Below the pieces are notes generated by a model. That model worked only from the letters and a program-made list of their open reading frames with translations. It did not search any database and was not told where the DNA came from. 64,000 bases of DNA from JBBRCE01 sp038205115 (GTDB lineage: Bacteria; Planctomycetota; Planctomycetia; Pirellulales; JBBRCE01), in NCBI GenBank assembly GCA_038205115.1, contig JBBRCE010000013.1, forward strand, positions 1 through 64,000. Reading direction: 5' to 3'. Shown here in pieces: positions 28,337-36,827 of the stretch (position 1 is its first letter; every line of letters begins with the position of its first letter). The translations under genes and the position numbers were made by a program.

Positions 28337-28729
28337 TCACTCAGTGCGGTTCGAGAGTGCCACCCAGCGTCCGACCATCGCAGCCACCCCCGCAACCAGC
28401 GATATCCCCCATTCTTCGGCGTAGTAAATTCGCAGCTCGGCGTTTGTACTGTCGTCAAACAGGAGGAGAGACTCCCATCGCTCACAGATTAAATAGGCAC
28501 TGTAAACCTCCAAGATGATCGCGGCGACGAGCGAAACGGAAACTCCGATCGCGAACGCCCGCAAATATCCCCGGCCATAAACGATGCAGGCCAGACAACC
28601 GGCATGCATGGCCGCCGTGATTGCCATCAACGTCAGCAGGCCGAAGTGCGGTGGAAAACTGAACATCGCGCCGCAGGACAGCGCGACAACAAACGTCACC
28701 ACGAAAATCAGTTTCAGCCCAAACCGCAT
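28337..28729 (-). CDS. Small polytopic membrane protein of unknown function
   Basis: A 130-residue protein with four predicted membrane spans: KLIFVVTFVVALSCGAMF, LLTLMAITAAMHAGCLACI, AFAIGVSVSLVAAIILEVY and SLVAGVAAMVGRW. No family recognised. It starts 4 bp after the RmlD-like gene stop (28733) on the same strand, so the two are probably co-transcribed. Confidence 0.65.
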   Translation of the reverse strand: MRFGLKLIFVVTFVVALSCGAMFSFPPHFGLLTLMAITAAMHAGCLACIVYGRGYLRAFAIGVSVSLVAAIILEVYSAYLICERWESLLLFDDSTNAELRIYYAEEWGISLVAGVAAMVGRWVALSNRTE

Positions 28730-28732
28730 CGT

Positions 28733-29743
28733 TCAACTCCGGCGTTCCGGATTGCGATACAGAATTTCCGACAGTAATTCCGGCGAGCCGCGTTGATCGT
28801 TTCGCTCGAAATGCCATTGATCGTGCGTCGGCATGAACTGGTCAGTATGCGGCCAAGGGTCGAAGGGTTGGAAGCCCAACGCATCGCGCAGTTTGCCACT
28901 ATCTAAAGTGACATTGCCGGCGCGTGGCGGCATGGGACCGGCCGCGGCGCGCAAACAACCTTTGAGATGCCGCGGATCGTAGCCGCCCACCCGATTGATG
29001 ACTTGAGCAATCTGATACAGACTCATTTGCCGCGGTCCACCGGCGTGATAGATGCCGGCGAGATCGCGCGCGAGCACAACCTCGCACAGTTGATTCAAAC
29101 AGTCTGTGTAGGTGGGCGTACGGATTTCGTCGTAAAAAAGCGTGGCCGGCTTTTCCTTTTTGAAGCGCGATTGAATCCAGTCGATTGCGCCTGCGTGACC
29201 GTTAAAACTGACGCCCATCGGCAGCGAAATTCGCAGCACGGCGGCATCAGGCGCGGCGGCAGCGATCAGCCGTTCTGCTTCGACCATCGTTTGCCCATAG
29301 ACGGTAACCGGATCGATCGGGTCGCCTTCCACGTGATTGCCTAGGCCATCGCCAGAAAACACCAGATCGACCGAGAGATGCACCAGTCGCGTATCTCGAC
29401 CATTAAGCACGTCGAGCAAGTTGCGGACGCCTTCGACATTGACACGGTAAGCCATCGCCGGATTCAACTCGCACGACTTCAAAGCGCAGACGCCGGCACA
29501 GTTCAATACGGCGGCAAAGCGATGCTCGTCGAACAGCCGCGTTAATCCATCGTGGTCTTCGGCATCGCACACGGCAATACCGGGGCCGTTGAGTTTCCAG
29601 TTGTCGGTTTGGCGAATTCCAAACACCTGCCCCGGATACTTCTGCTGGAAGTAATGCAACGCATTGTAGCCGGGCACTCCCGCCACGCCGGTGATCAGCA
29701 GCGGCAGTGGCAATTCGTTAGCGAGTTCGATCGGGCGTAACAT
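28733..29743 (-). CDS. RmlD-like NAD(P)-dependent sugar reductase/epimerase (extended SDR)
   Basis: The 336-residue product has a Rossmann start with GVAGVPGYNAL, the LNCAGVCALKSCELNPAMAYRVNVEGVRNLLDV block of dTDP-4-dehydrorhamnose reductases, and the sequence YGQTMVEAER at the catalytic Tyr. Normally the motif is YxxxK; here the Lys position is Met. FYDEIRTPTYTDCL and IYHAGGPRQMSLYQIA complete the family pattern. The missing lysine suggests altered or lost catalysis, or a binding role as in MAT2B-like SDRs. ATG at 29743 chosen (MLRPIELANELPLPLLITG). Confidence 0.82.
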   Translation of the reverse strand: MLRPIELANELPLPLLITGVAGVPGYNALHYFQQKYPGQVFGIRQTDNWKLNGPGIAVCDAEDHDGLTRLFDEHRFAAVLNCAGVCALKSCELNPAMAYRVNVEGVRNLLDVLNGRDTRLVHLSVDLVFSGDGLGNHVEGDPIDPVTVYGQTMVEAERLIAAAAPDAAVLRISLPMGVSFNGHAGAIDWIQSRFKKEKPATLFYDEIRTPTYTDCLNQLCEVVLARDLAGIYHAGGPRQMSLYQIAQVINRVGGYDPRHLKGCLRAAAGPMPPRAGNVTLDSGKLRDALGFQPFDPWPHTDQFMPTHDQWHFERNDQRGSPELLSEILYRNPERRS

Positions 29744-29993
29744 GCAGTTCAACGGGGTTCGGAAATCGCGACATTCGAGCCCCCATCGTACCAAAAACGC
29801 CGGTTTCCCTGTAGGCGTGTTCGCTGCCTACAGCAGATGGGCCGCCCGTCCAAAAAAGCGCATTGGCCGGCCGGTTATTCAGAAATTCGTACGGCATTTG
29901 CCAAACGAGCGTTGGAGCGACTAGACTCAGTCGCTTGCCCAAGTCGATTTCACCCTGGCTTGCCGCATCCAACAACTCAACGACGAGGTTAAA

Positions 29994-30594
29994 GTGTCGG
30001 AACTCAACAATCCCTTTGCGTCGCCCCTATTGAGCAGACTGCAAACCGATATTGCCACCGCGCAAGCCGCCGAGGGCCAAAGTTGCTGGCGTGATGGGCG
30101 ACTGCTGGTGGTTGTCAATGCCGGTTCGGAGTTGCCGCATTGCTGTGTCAAATGTAACGCCCCGCCGCTGACCGAAGTTAGATTGAAACTCGCTTGGGCG
30201 CACCCCGCGCTACCTTACGTTGCTAATTGGGGTGTTACCGGCGGCGATTCTGATTTCGATCATGCAGAAGAAGGCAACGGTCCTCGCACCACTTTGCGAA
30301 GCACATTTCGAGCGACGCAAACGGATGCGATTAATTGCTGGCGGAATCTTGTTGCTCTGCCCGATCTTGCTGATTGGCGGTATTGCGATGCTCGCTCAGG
30401 ATCGCGGCCCGCTATCCACTGCGGGTGGAATTGCCGTATTAGCGAGCCTGATCTGCTTATTCTTGGGCGCAATCATTTGGGCGGTTGTCTCGCCAATTCT
30501 GAGCCCCAAACGAATTAACGTGCGTTTCGCCTGGCTCAAAGGTATGAACGACGAACTTTTGGGCGAACTGCCAGAATTTCCGGGCGAACACTAG
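29994..30594 (+). pseudogene. Conserved planctomycete membrane protein with one frameshift
   Basis: GTG 29994 (GAGG upstream) opens a frame through SCWRDGRLLVVVNAGSELPHCCVKCNAPPL and LAWAHPAL. The expected continuation lies in the next frame: LLIGVLPAAILISIMQKKATVLAPLCEAHFERRKR, two further membrane segments and a C-terminal domain ending at the stop at 30592-30594. The whole span of 601 bases is 200 codons plus one base, so one extra base (or two lost) near 30200-30220 separates the halves. The W-DG, LP-x-x-C-x-x-C-N-A-P and LC-x-x-H blocks match a common planctomycete membrane protein of unknown function. It could be a decayed gene, a sequencing error or programmed frameshifting. Confidence 0.75.
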
Positions 30595-30612
30595 TCACAA
30601 GTGGAGATCAAT

Positions 30613-31140
30613 TTGAGCAAGAATGATCCGCGGACTAACATGCAAAACCTGCGTGTGGTCTTGGCCGATTTAACGTCGCCCGCACAGCAGCGGATTGTCG
30701 TCGACCTGATTAATTCCTACGCCAGCGACCCATTTGGCAATGGGCAGCCCTTGTCAGAAACCGTCCAGCAAGAGCTAGGCCCCGCACTGCTGCGGCATCC
30801 AACCACAATGGTGTTGGTGGCGTACATGGACGATCAACCGGCCGGCATTGTGGTGTGCTTCGGCGGCTTTTCGACCTTTGCCGCGCGTCCATTGATGAAC
30901 ATTCATGACGTTTCGGTGCGACCAGAATTTCGTGGGCGCGGCATCGGTCGCGCGCTGCTGAACGACGTGGCGGTCCGCGCGGCGGAAATGGGTTGCTGCA
31001 AACTCACGTTGGAAGCGCTGGAAAACAACCTGCCTGCCCGCCAGCTTTACGAGTCGCTGGGCTTCTCGCACATCAGCGCTCCGCACACGGGCGGCACTCT
31101 GTTTTTCTCGCGTCCGCTCGTCGACTCGCGCGGTGAGTGA
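30613..31140 (+). CDS. GNAT-family N-acetyltransferase
   Basis: Transfers an acetyl group from acetyl-CoA to an unknown amine. About 175 residues, with the GNAT core: IHDVSVRPEFRGRGIGRALLNDVAVRAAEMGCCKLTLEALENNLPARQLYESLGF, where RGRGIGRAL is the CoA pyrophosphate loop. The start is uncertain. The TTG at 30613 has GGAG 7 bases upstream; a GTG lies at 30601 and an ATG at 30640, the latter giving MQNLRVVLAD. It follows the frameshifted gene by 18 bp on the same strand. Confidence 0.85.
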   Translation: MSKNDPRTNMQNLRVVLADLTSPAQQRIVVDLINSYASDPFGNGQPLSETVQQELGPALLRHPTTMVLVAYMDDQPAGIVVCFGGFSTFAARPLMNIHDVSVRPEFRGRGIGRALLNDVAVRAAEMGCCKLTLEALENNLPARQLYESLGFSHISAPHTGGTLFFSRPLVDSRGE

Positions 31141-31172
31141 AACTGCCGAGAGCGCCAATTTCCGTGGGCGCA

Positions 31173-31211
31173 AACAAAAAGCCTTCGCCGGCAAGTGCTT
31201 ACGAAGGCTTT
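31173..31211 (-). terminator. Intrinsic terminator after tRNA-His
   Basis: Reading the minus strand, AAAGCCTTCG (31211-31202) pairs with CGAAGGCTTT (31187-31178), followed by a T-rich tail (complement of CAAACAAAAA). It lies 9 bases past the tRNA 3' end. Confidence 0.85.
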
Positions 31212-31219
31212 CACAAGAG

Positions 31220-31294
31220 GGTGGCTAACGGGGCTCGAACCCGTGACCTCCAGATCCACAATCTGGCGTTCTAACCAGCTGAACTATAGCCACC
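31220..31294 (-). tRNA. tRNA-His (anticodon GTG)
   Basis: All arms fold. The acceptor stem is GTGGCTA with TAGCCAC, plus the extra 5' G (31294) facing C73 (31220) that marks tRNA-His. The anticodon arm CCAGA-TTGTGGA-TCTGG carries GTG, and the T arm reads ACGGG-TTCGAAC-CCCGT. The 3' CCA is not encoded. A terminator follows directly. Confidence 0.97.
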
Positions 31295-31428
31295 GTGGAG
31301 AGGGGCGCGGACCGGCAATCTGAGCCTGCCCGTCGCCGCATGCTTCGTCTAGATTACCAAACTGGCCGTCGATGACAAGCCCAATGTTTAATCTTTTGGA
31401 ACTCGCAAAACGGCCATTCTCGGCATTG

Positions 31429-32649
31429 CTATCGCGCGGCCGACGAGGTCAGTTCCGTTGAAGCTGGCGTCTGTTCCATGCCAATCTGAAATGGCCGCAC
31501 GTCCACCCCATGCACCGAGGCAATGTCGACGTCGCAGTGAATCGCGAGATCAATTTCCTGCAGCGACGGGTCGCGATAGTTGTGCCCTTGCGGATCTCGC
31601 AAGCCTTGCACTTTTGGGCGCAGCGGTCGCTTGGGGTTAAAATCGACCACGGCCGCTTCGACGCCGTTTGACAATTTGACGATCTGGCCGATCGGAAATG
31701 GCGGAATGATCTGCGTAAACGCGCGTTCCACGATCGGATCGAAAAAGCCCTTGCAGTAGTGCCGCATTTCGAACAGGGCCTGCACAGGCAGTTTGGCAGC
31801 CGAGTAAACGCGATGCGTGGTGGCCGCGTCGTAAACGTCGGCCACCATGGCGATGCGGCTGAAAATGGGAATTTGCGTACCGCTGAGCGCCGGCAGCTTT
31901 TCGCCAGTGGCCGCATCAACGCGTTCGGGATAACCGCCGCCGCCAAATCGCTGATGGTGATTGAGCACCACTTGCGCCGCAGCGGCTGGCACTCGGCCCT
32001 TGACCATCTCGTGGCCGTAAACCGGATGCAGCTTAATGACGTCCATCTCGTCAGGCGTCAAGCGGCCTGGCTTATTCAGAATTTCGTCCGGAATCTTCAT
32101 CTTGCCCACATCGTGCAGCAAGCAACCCAGCCCGAGCAGTTGCAAGTCTTTGGCTTCGCGGGCCGTCTTGAACGACCGTTGTTCAATCAGATAGCGCTCG
32201 AGCTTCATGCCCAACAGCATCGAAAGGTAGCAAACGTTGGTCGAGTGGGACATCAAATAGTTGTCAAACGCATCCAGTTTTTGCAACAGAATGTTTCCAT
32301 GCGAGCTCTGTTTCAAAAATCCAAACAGATCGGAGATCGACGACTGAAAGTGATGGATGTCGAGGTCAACCGCCGCGCCATGCATGACCGACTCAAAGTT
32401 ACGGCGGACATGATGGTAAACTTCTCGCTGGCGATCGCCGAGCGCTTCGTCGATGATCTCCTCCAAAAACTCCAAATCGCGATACCGAACCCATACTTCC
32501 AGCACGCCAAGCTGTTGCAGCCTGGGAATCAAATCCAGGGGAATCTCGCGATCCCGCTGCAACAAAAAGCGATACGGATCGCTGGGCAAGGCAATCGGTC
32601 GAGCCAGAATCATTCCGGCTTGAATCTTGTGGACTGGAACGCGGAGCAT
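31429..32649 (-). CDS. HD-GYP domain protein, second cyclic-di-GMP phosphodiesterase candidate
   Basis: A 406-residue soluble protein. The N-terminal ~110 residues (LRVPVHKIQAGMILARPI, LLQRDREIPLDLIPRLQQLGVLEVWVRY) look like the small domain that often precedes HD-GYP. The HD-GYP domain follows with LLHDVGKMKIPDEILNKPGRLT, HPVYGHEMVKG, LNHHQRFGGGGYP and SRIAMVADVYDAATTHRVYSAA. The C-terminal ~90 residues form a small beta-domain (GQIVKLSNGVEAAVVDFNPKRPLRPKV). The ATG at 32649 is chosen; the frame is open up to 32802 and would add a 51-residue head with a hydrophobic stretch (LLLGGIFYFFAVFHLL), which cannot be excluded. Confidence 0.9.
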   Translation of the reverse strand: MLRVPVHKIQAGMILARPIALPSDPYRFLLQRDREIPLDLIPRLQQLGVLEVWVRYRDLEFLEEIIDEALGDRQREVYHHVRRNFESVMHGAAVDLDIHHFQSSISDLFGFLKQSSHGNILLQKLDAFDNYLMSHSTNVCYLSMLLGMKLERYLIEQRSFKTAREAKDLQLLGLGCLLHDVGKMKIPDEILNKPGRLTPDEMDVIKLHPVYGHEMVKGRVPAAAAQVVLNHHQRFGGGGYPERVDAATGEKLPALSGTQIPIFSRIAMVADVYDAATTHRVYSAAKLPVQALFEMRHYCKGFFDPIVERAFTQIIPPFPIGQIVKLSNGVEAAVVDFNPKRPLRPKVQGLRDPQGHNYRDPSLQEIDLAIHCDVDIASVHGVDVRPFQIGMEQTPASTELTSSAAR

Positions 32650-32994
32650 GATGGCGTGGGGGTATTCTTGCCGCCGGCGAACAGGCAAATGGATCGCCAA
32701 GGCACGGAGCAGGTGAAACACGGCGAAAAAGTAAAAAATTCCGCCTAACAGTAGAAAGCGTAGCTCATCGGCCACGCACGCCGCCTGATCGCAGTTGGGC
32801 ATGCGAAAAGGCTGTCCCTAATGCCGGCATAAACGTCAACCAATTGCCGATTGCAACGATTGGGGCAAAGATCGCAGCAGTTCTTGAACCACTCCAATCG
32901 AGGGAGATCGATGGAGACATCGAGTCAATTGCAAAAATCGCGGATTGCAACGTCATGTTGACGTTCGGACAACTCCGGATCGAACCGCAAATTC

Positions 32995-34329
32995 TCATCG
33001 CAGCGGTAGCCGGGCCGTTTCCGCCTGCAGCACTTCGTTGTGATAGCGTTCGCGATTGGTCATAAACTGCTGGTAGTTGGCTTTGTTGGCGAACAAATAG
33101 ACGCGACCATCGCAAAAACAGCCGAATTCGCGATACCCACGGACGTTTTGGCCGCCATCCAGCGCCGCAACCACATCGTTGCCGCCCAGCGCAGGGCAGT
33201 ACTTGTTGGGGTTATCGAGGAATTTGCGCTGCTCAACCTCCGACACAAACAGAAATACCTGGCCCAAGTGAATGGCGCCAAACCGCGGATTGCCAGGCAC
33301 CCAGGCCTTTTTCTCGGACAGCGTAACCGGGCAGAAGCCGTCCAAGCCATTGAGCAACGGTGCGCTCAGACCTGACGCTGCAAACGGCTTTGACAGCTCC
33401 GCTGAACCGCCGACGTTCGGTGGAGTTTGCGCTCCGACCGGTGATGTTGGGCCAACCGTTGCTTGGGTTACAGGCGTTGCGGCAAATGGGCCGGCGGGAT
33501 GTCCAACCGGCGCTGCCTGCACCGGGGTGCTCGTGATTGGAGCGACGCTCGTCGGCGGCGCACCGATCGGCGTCTGATAGGCATTTGGCGAGTTCGCAAT
33601 TGCCGGTGCCGCAGCGCCGGTTCGTGGCGCCATGTCGGTCGCCAGCGCATCATGATATTGATAAGGCTGAATACTCGGAGGCGGCAGGGTGGGATTCGCC
33701 GTGGGAGCGGGCGAAGATTTTGCCAGCGGTGCTCCCGTTTCGAATTCGGGATAAGCCACTTGCACAACGTTGCAGGCTTGCCCTGGCTTGGCCGCAAAAC
33801 ATACCGCATCGCTGCCCGCTAGGGAATCGGTGGCGATCGTCGCCGGTGTATTGAATGTTGGGGCGATTGCTGGCGTCGATTTGCGTATTGGACGATAGGC
33901 GATTGCCGCGGGGTTGGTCGAAATTGACCGATTCAATTGCGCCAAGTACGCGTTCGGATTATGGGGACAGCCCAGCTTGGCGATTTGGTGGTCGTCCGGC
34001 GTGACGATCACATCGGTGGGCCAGCGATCAATACCGTACTTGCTGGCAATGACCGGTTGTTGATCCACGTTGATTTTGACCGGCACAAACTGAGCTTCCA
34101 GCGCCGCCGGCAGTCCTGGTTGAGCAAAGACATCTTTCTCTAGCGCTCGGCACGGAGGGCAATGCGTTGAATAAAAATGGATCAGCACAAATCGATTGGT
34201 CTGTTGCGCTAGCTTCATCCCGGTTTCGAGATTGGACTGCCAGGCGATTTCGCTTTCGGCGGCGGTGGCCGCCGCAACGCTCACCAGCAGGGCGATGGCT
34301 AGAGTATTCAGGCGGAAGAGCTTTTGCAT
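32995..34329 (-). CDS. Exported thioredoxin-fold protein with Pro/Ala-rich linker and C-terminal YHS-like repeats
   Basis: The 444-residue protein has a signal peptide (IALLVSVAAATAA/ES) and a thioredoxin-like domain with the active site HFYSTHCPPCRALEKDVF (CPPC) and the WPTDVIV cis-Pro region, up to about residue 135. A long low-complexity Pro/Thr/Ala/Gly linker follows (about 140-330). The C-terminal pair of YHS-like units reads GLDGFCPVTLSEKKAWVPG...GQVFLFVSEVEQRKFLDNPNKYCP and GYREFGCFCDGRVYLFANKANYQQFMTNRERY. It probably works in the periplasm on redox or metal handling. Monocistronic in context. Confidence 0.82.
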   Translation of the reverse strand: MQKLFRLNTLAIALLVSVAAATAAESEIAWQSNLETGMKLAQQTNRFVLIHFYSTHCPPCRALEKDVFAQPGLPAALEAQFVPVKINVDQQPVIASKYGIDRWPTDVIVTPDDHQIAKLGCPHNPNAYLAQLNRSISTNPAAIAYRPIRKSTPAIAPTFNTPATIATDSLAGSDAVCFAAKPGQACNVVQVAYPEFETGAPLAKSSPAPTANPTLPPPSIQPYQYHDALATDMAPRTGAAAPAIANSPNAYQTPIGAPPTSVAPITSTPVQAAPVGHPAGPFAATPVTQATVGPTSPVGAQTPPNVGGSAELSKPFAASGLSAPLLNGLDGFCPVTLSEKKAWVPGNPRFGAIHLGQVFLFVSEVEQRKFLDNPNKYCPALGGNDVVAALDGGQNVRGYREFGCFCDGRVYLFANKANYQQFMTNRERYHNEVLQAETARLPLR

Positions 34330-34589
34330 ACAGGCAGCCCGTCATAGACATGCTGAAGGTCAAATTTCGAAAGCCAGCGCCGTTTTTGCGCCCTCTCGTC
34401 GGTCTATCATCGGTCCGCCGATTGTTAAACTGTGATCTTTTTGACGATTTTTCCGCATGGCGCGATTGCGCCGCCGCAAGCAACGATTTCGCAACGACTT
34501 TCGCAAGCCTGCCGATCGTCAAACACGGCAGATTCGCGTCGGTGTGCTAAATAAAATCCGAAAAAGTGCGTGCTAGCAAATCGATTTGC

Positions 34590-34617
34590 TTGACAGACCA
34601 ATGCGGATGGTTATGAT
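34590..34617 (+). promoter_or_regulatory. Sigma-70-type promoter for rho
   Basis: TTGACA (34590-34595), a 16-bp spacer and TATGAT (34612-34617) form a near-consensus promoter directed at rho. Transcription would begin near 34624, giving a leader of about 740 nt. Confidence 0.7.
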
Positions 34618-35112
34618 TACCGTTAGTTTAAGTTCTGCCTAACCAGGTAGGCGTTCTTCGGCCATAAAGTTCTTTGGCCAACGTTTCGTAAGAAGTTTGC
34701 GGATCGTTTGACGCTTCTACACCTGATTGCGGCTCTCGCATTGCGGGAGTGATCGTTAATCACAGGCCGATTCCCAGTAGCGTTTCGCTGGAAAGGGTGG
34801 CCACTGTGATTCCGTCGCGGAGATGTGGAACCCCGGAAAATCTTGGGGTTGAGGTTGCCGTTGGTTGGTCGCATGGCCCTTACGAGGTGCCGTTGCGACG
34901 GATGTCCACGAGGGATATCCACCGGCGGTAGAGTATTGAACCAGAGATCAATTGCCAGAGTGTTGCCAGATTTGATTGGCTCCGGCGGCTTGCGGATCAA
35001 ATTCCGCGCTGCGGCAGATTGCATCGCGTGGAGGATTCACCACGCACGATCGAGGATTTGGAGTCGGTCCGGCATAGCGGATATCAGATCGTCGTGGCAA
35101 AAAATACAGGTT

Positions 35113-35157
35113 CCGAGCGTCGCTCGTTGCAAATCCAACAGGCCACGCTCGGTTTTT
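35113..35157 (+). terminator. Candidate attenuator in the rho leader
   Basis: CCGAGCGT (35113-35120) pairs perfectly with ACGCTCGG (35145-35152) and is followed by TTTTT (35153-35157). The left arm can instead form a local hairpin, CGAGC-GTC-GCTCG (35114-35126), which would break the terminator. Two exclusive structures suggest attenuation; this is inference from base pairing. Confidence 0.55.
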
Positions 35158-35365
35158 CGTGATCGAGGCGTTGGATTCGTCATCCCGCGGCATGTTGAGT
35201 GCCCGGGCTTGGACGGTTCTCGTGTAAAAACTCGCCGGTCGAATGATGCCGGTGAAGTCGTAGCGGTTGTGCGGTCTGTTTGGAAATCAGATTGGATCTT
35301 GGTTTCTGGCCCGCGCGGCTCGGTTCGTTTCTGATTCTCGGCACTGGTGGTTTCAGGTGAATTCT

Positions 35366-36763
35366 ATGGGTAAGCGGAAAAAAGGTCGTGTACGTGGGCG
35401 TGGTCCGGGACAAGGACTAGGCCCTGGCGGGCACAACCCCGGTGGCCAAGGCGGCGGCGGTGGTTATGGCGGTGGTGGTGGCGGTTATCAAGGTGGCGGA
35501 AATGGCCAAGGTGGTAACGGCCAGGGCGGCGGCCAAGGTGGTGGCGGACGACCACCCCGCAACCGGCGGCGCTTCAAAGATCCCAATAATCGCCCGCAGC
35601 CAGACTTTCCGGATACACCCGAAAATGCCGATCCGGCCGCGGTTGTGCCCTGCTGTGGCATTCTGGAAATGCACCCCAACGGTTACGGCTTTCTTCGCAG
35701 TACCGATAACAGCTACACACGCGAGCGGACCGATCCCTTTGTGCCCGGCACGATGATCGAAAAATTCCGCCTCCGCGAGGGCGTGTTCATGAATGCCATG
35801 ATGCAGCCCGGCCGCAAGCAACAAGGCCCACGGCTGAAAGAAATTCTCGATGTCGAGGGCCTCAAGCCGGAAGAATACGTCAACGTCAAAACCTTCGATC
35901 AATTGACGCCCATCAATCCGGAAACCTGGCTGCAACTCGAAACCGGCCAGCAACCGCTCACCACCCGCGTGATGGATTTGCTCACGCCGCTGGGCAAAGG
36001 CCAACGCGCGCTGATCGTGGCGCCGCCGCGGACTGGCAAAACGGTGATGCTGCAGCAAATTAGCCATGCGATTGCGGAGAATCATCCGGAAATCACGCTG
36101 GTCATGCTGTTGGTTGACGAGCGGCCCGAAGAAGTTACCGACTTCAAGCGGAACGTCAAAGGCGAGATCATCGCCAGTAGTTTGGATCGCGATGTCGAAA
36201 GCCATGTGCGGCTTTCGCAACTCGTGGTCGAACGCTGCAAGCGCTTGGCCGAACGCGGCAAAGATGTATTCCTGTTGATGGACTCCATCACGCGGATGGC
36301 CCGCGCCTTCAACAAATGGGTGGGCAACACCGGCCGCACGATGTCTGGCGGCGTGGATATCAAAGCGCTCGACATTCCAAAAAAACTGTTCGCCACGGCG
36401 CGCGTCTTCGAAGAAGGCGGTTCGCTGACCATCGTCGCCACCGCACTGATCGACACCGGCAGTCGCATGGACGAACTGATCTTTCAGGAATTCAAGGGCA
36501 CCGGCAACATGGAATTGGTGCTGGATCGCAAGCTGTCCGATCGACGCGTTTGGCCGGCCATCGATATCGCTCAGTCGGGCACCCGTCGCGAAGAAAAGCT
36601 GCTCGATCCGGACACTTTGCATGCCGTGAACATGCTCCGCCGTACGTTGTCTTCGATGCATCATGTGGATGCGATGGAGCAACTGGTCAAACAGTTGGCC
36701 AAGTTCAAGAGCAATCGCGAGTTCATCAAGCTGATCGCCGGTTCGAAAGCGGCCGTCGATTAG
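35366..36763 (+). CDS. rho: Transcription termination factor Rho with Gly-rich N-terminal insert
   Basis: The hexameric RNA helicase that ends transcription. Of the 465 residues, 1-62 are basic then almost pure Gly/Gln/Asn (GRGPGQGLGPGG onward), and 63-80 are basic. The cold-shock-like RNA-binding domain follows (GILEMHPNGYGFLRS). The ATPase core is complete: GKGQRALIVAPPRTGKTVML (Walker A), MLLVDERPEEVTDF, DVFLLMDSITRMARAFN (Walker B) and TIVATALIDTGSRMDELIFQEFKGTGNMEL. ATG at 35366 is chosen because AGGTGA lies 6 bases upstream. The Gly-rich region has tandem GGC/GGT codon runs. Confidence 0.96.
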   Translation: MGKRKKGRVRGRGPGQGLGPGGHNPGGQGGGGGYGGGGGGYQGGGNGQGGNGQGGGQGGGGRPPRNRRRFKDPNNRPQPDFPDTPENADPAAVVPCCGILEMHPNGYGFLRSTDNSYTRERTDPFVPGTMIEKFRLREGVFMNAMMQPGRKQQGPRLKEILDVEGLKPEEYVNVKTFDQLTPINPETWLQLETGQQPLTTRVMDLLTPLGKGQRALIVAPPRTGKTVMLQQISHAIAENHPEITLVMLLVDERPEEVTDFKRNVKGEIIASSLDRDVESHVRLSQLVVERCKRLAERGKDVFLLMDSITRMARAFNKWVGNTGRTMSGGVDIKALDIPKKLFATARVFEEGGSLTIVATALIDTGSRMDELIFQEFKGTGNMELVLDRKLSDRRVWPAIDIAQSGTRREEKLLDPDTLHAVNMLRRTLSSMHHVDAMEQLVKQLAKFKSNREFIKLIAGSKAAVD

Positions 36764-36779
36764 ATCGGCCGCGGATCAG

Positions 36780-36801
36780 ATCGGCCGAATTGGCGGCCGA
36801 T
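36780..36801. terminator. Possible bidirectional terminator between rho and the alcohol dehydrogenase
   Basis: ATCGGCCG (36780-36787) pairs with CGGCCGAT (36794-36801) around a 6-base loop between two convergent genes. The T-tract is weak (ATTTC) on the plus side. Confidence 0.4.
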
Positions 36802-36827
36802 ATTTCAAAACCATTCGCGGCCAGCCG

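Larger units (their letters stand above)
34330..35365. other. Long intergenic region and rho leader
   Basis: About 1 kb without a supported protein gene. It contains the rho promoter (34590-34617), a 7-bp hairpin CTCTCGC/GCGGGAG (34733-34749) and the terminator-like structure at 35113-35157. The open frames on the plus strand (for example 34825-35334) are Arg-rich and have no ribosome-binding site. Long leaders ahead of rho are known in other bacteria, where Rho limits its own expression. Confidence 0.55.

Noticed and set aside
31759..32748. 329-codon plus-strand frame
   Set aside because: Antisense to the HD-GYP gene, whose motifs are complete.
34825..35334. 169-codon plus-strand frame in the rho leader
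   Set aside because: Arg/Ser-rich, no ribosome-binding site, no family; it overlaps the candidate attenuator.
35417..36682. 421-codon minus-strand frame
   Set aside because: Fully antisense to rho, which is unambiguous.
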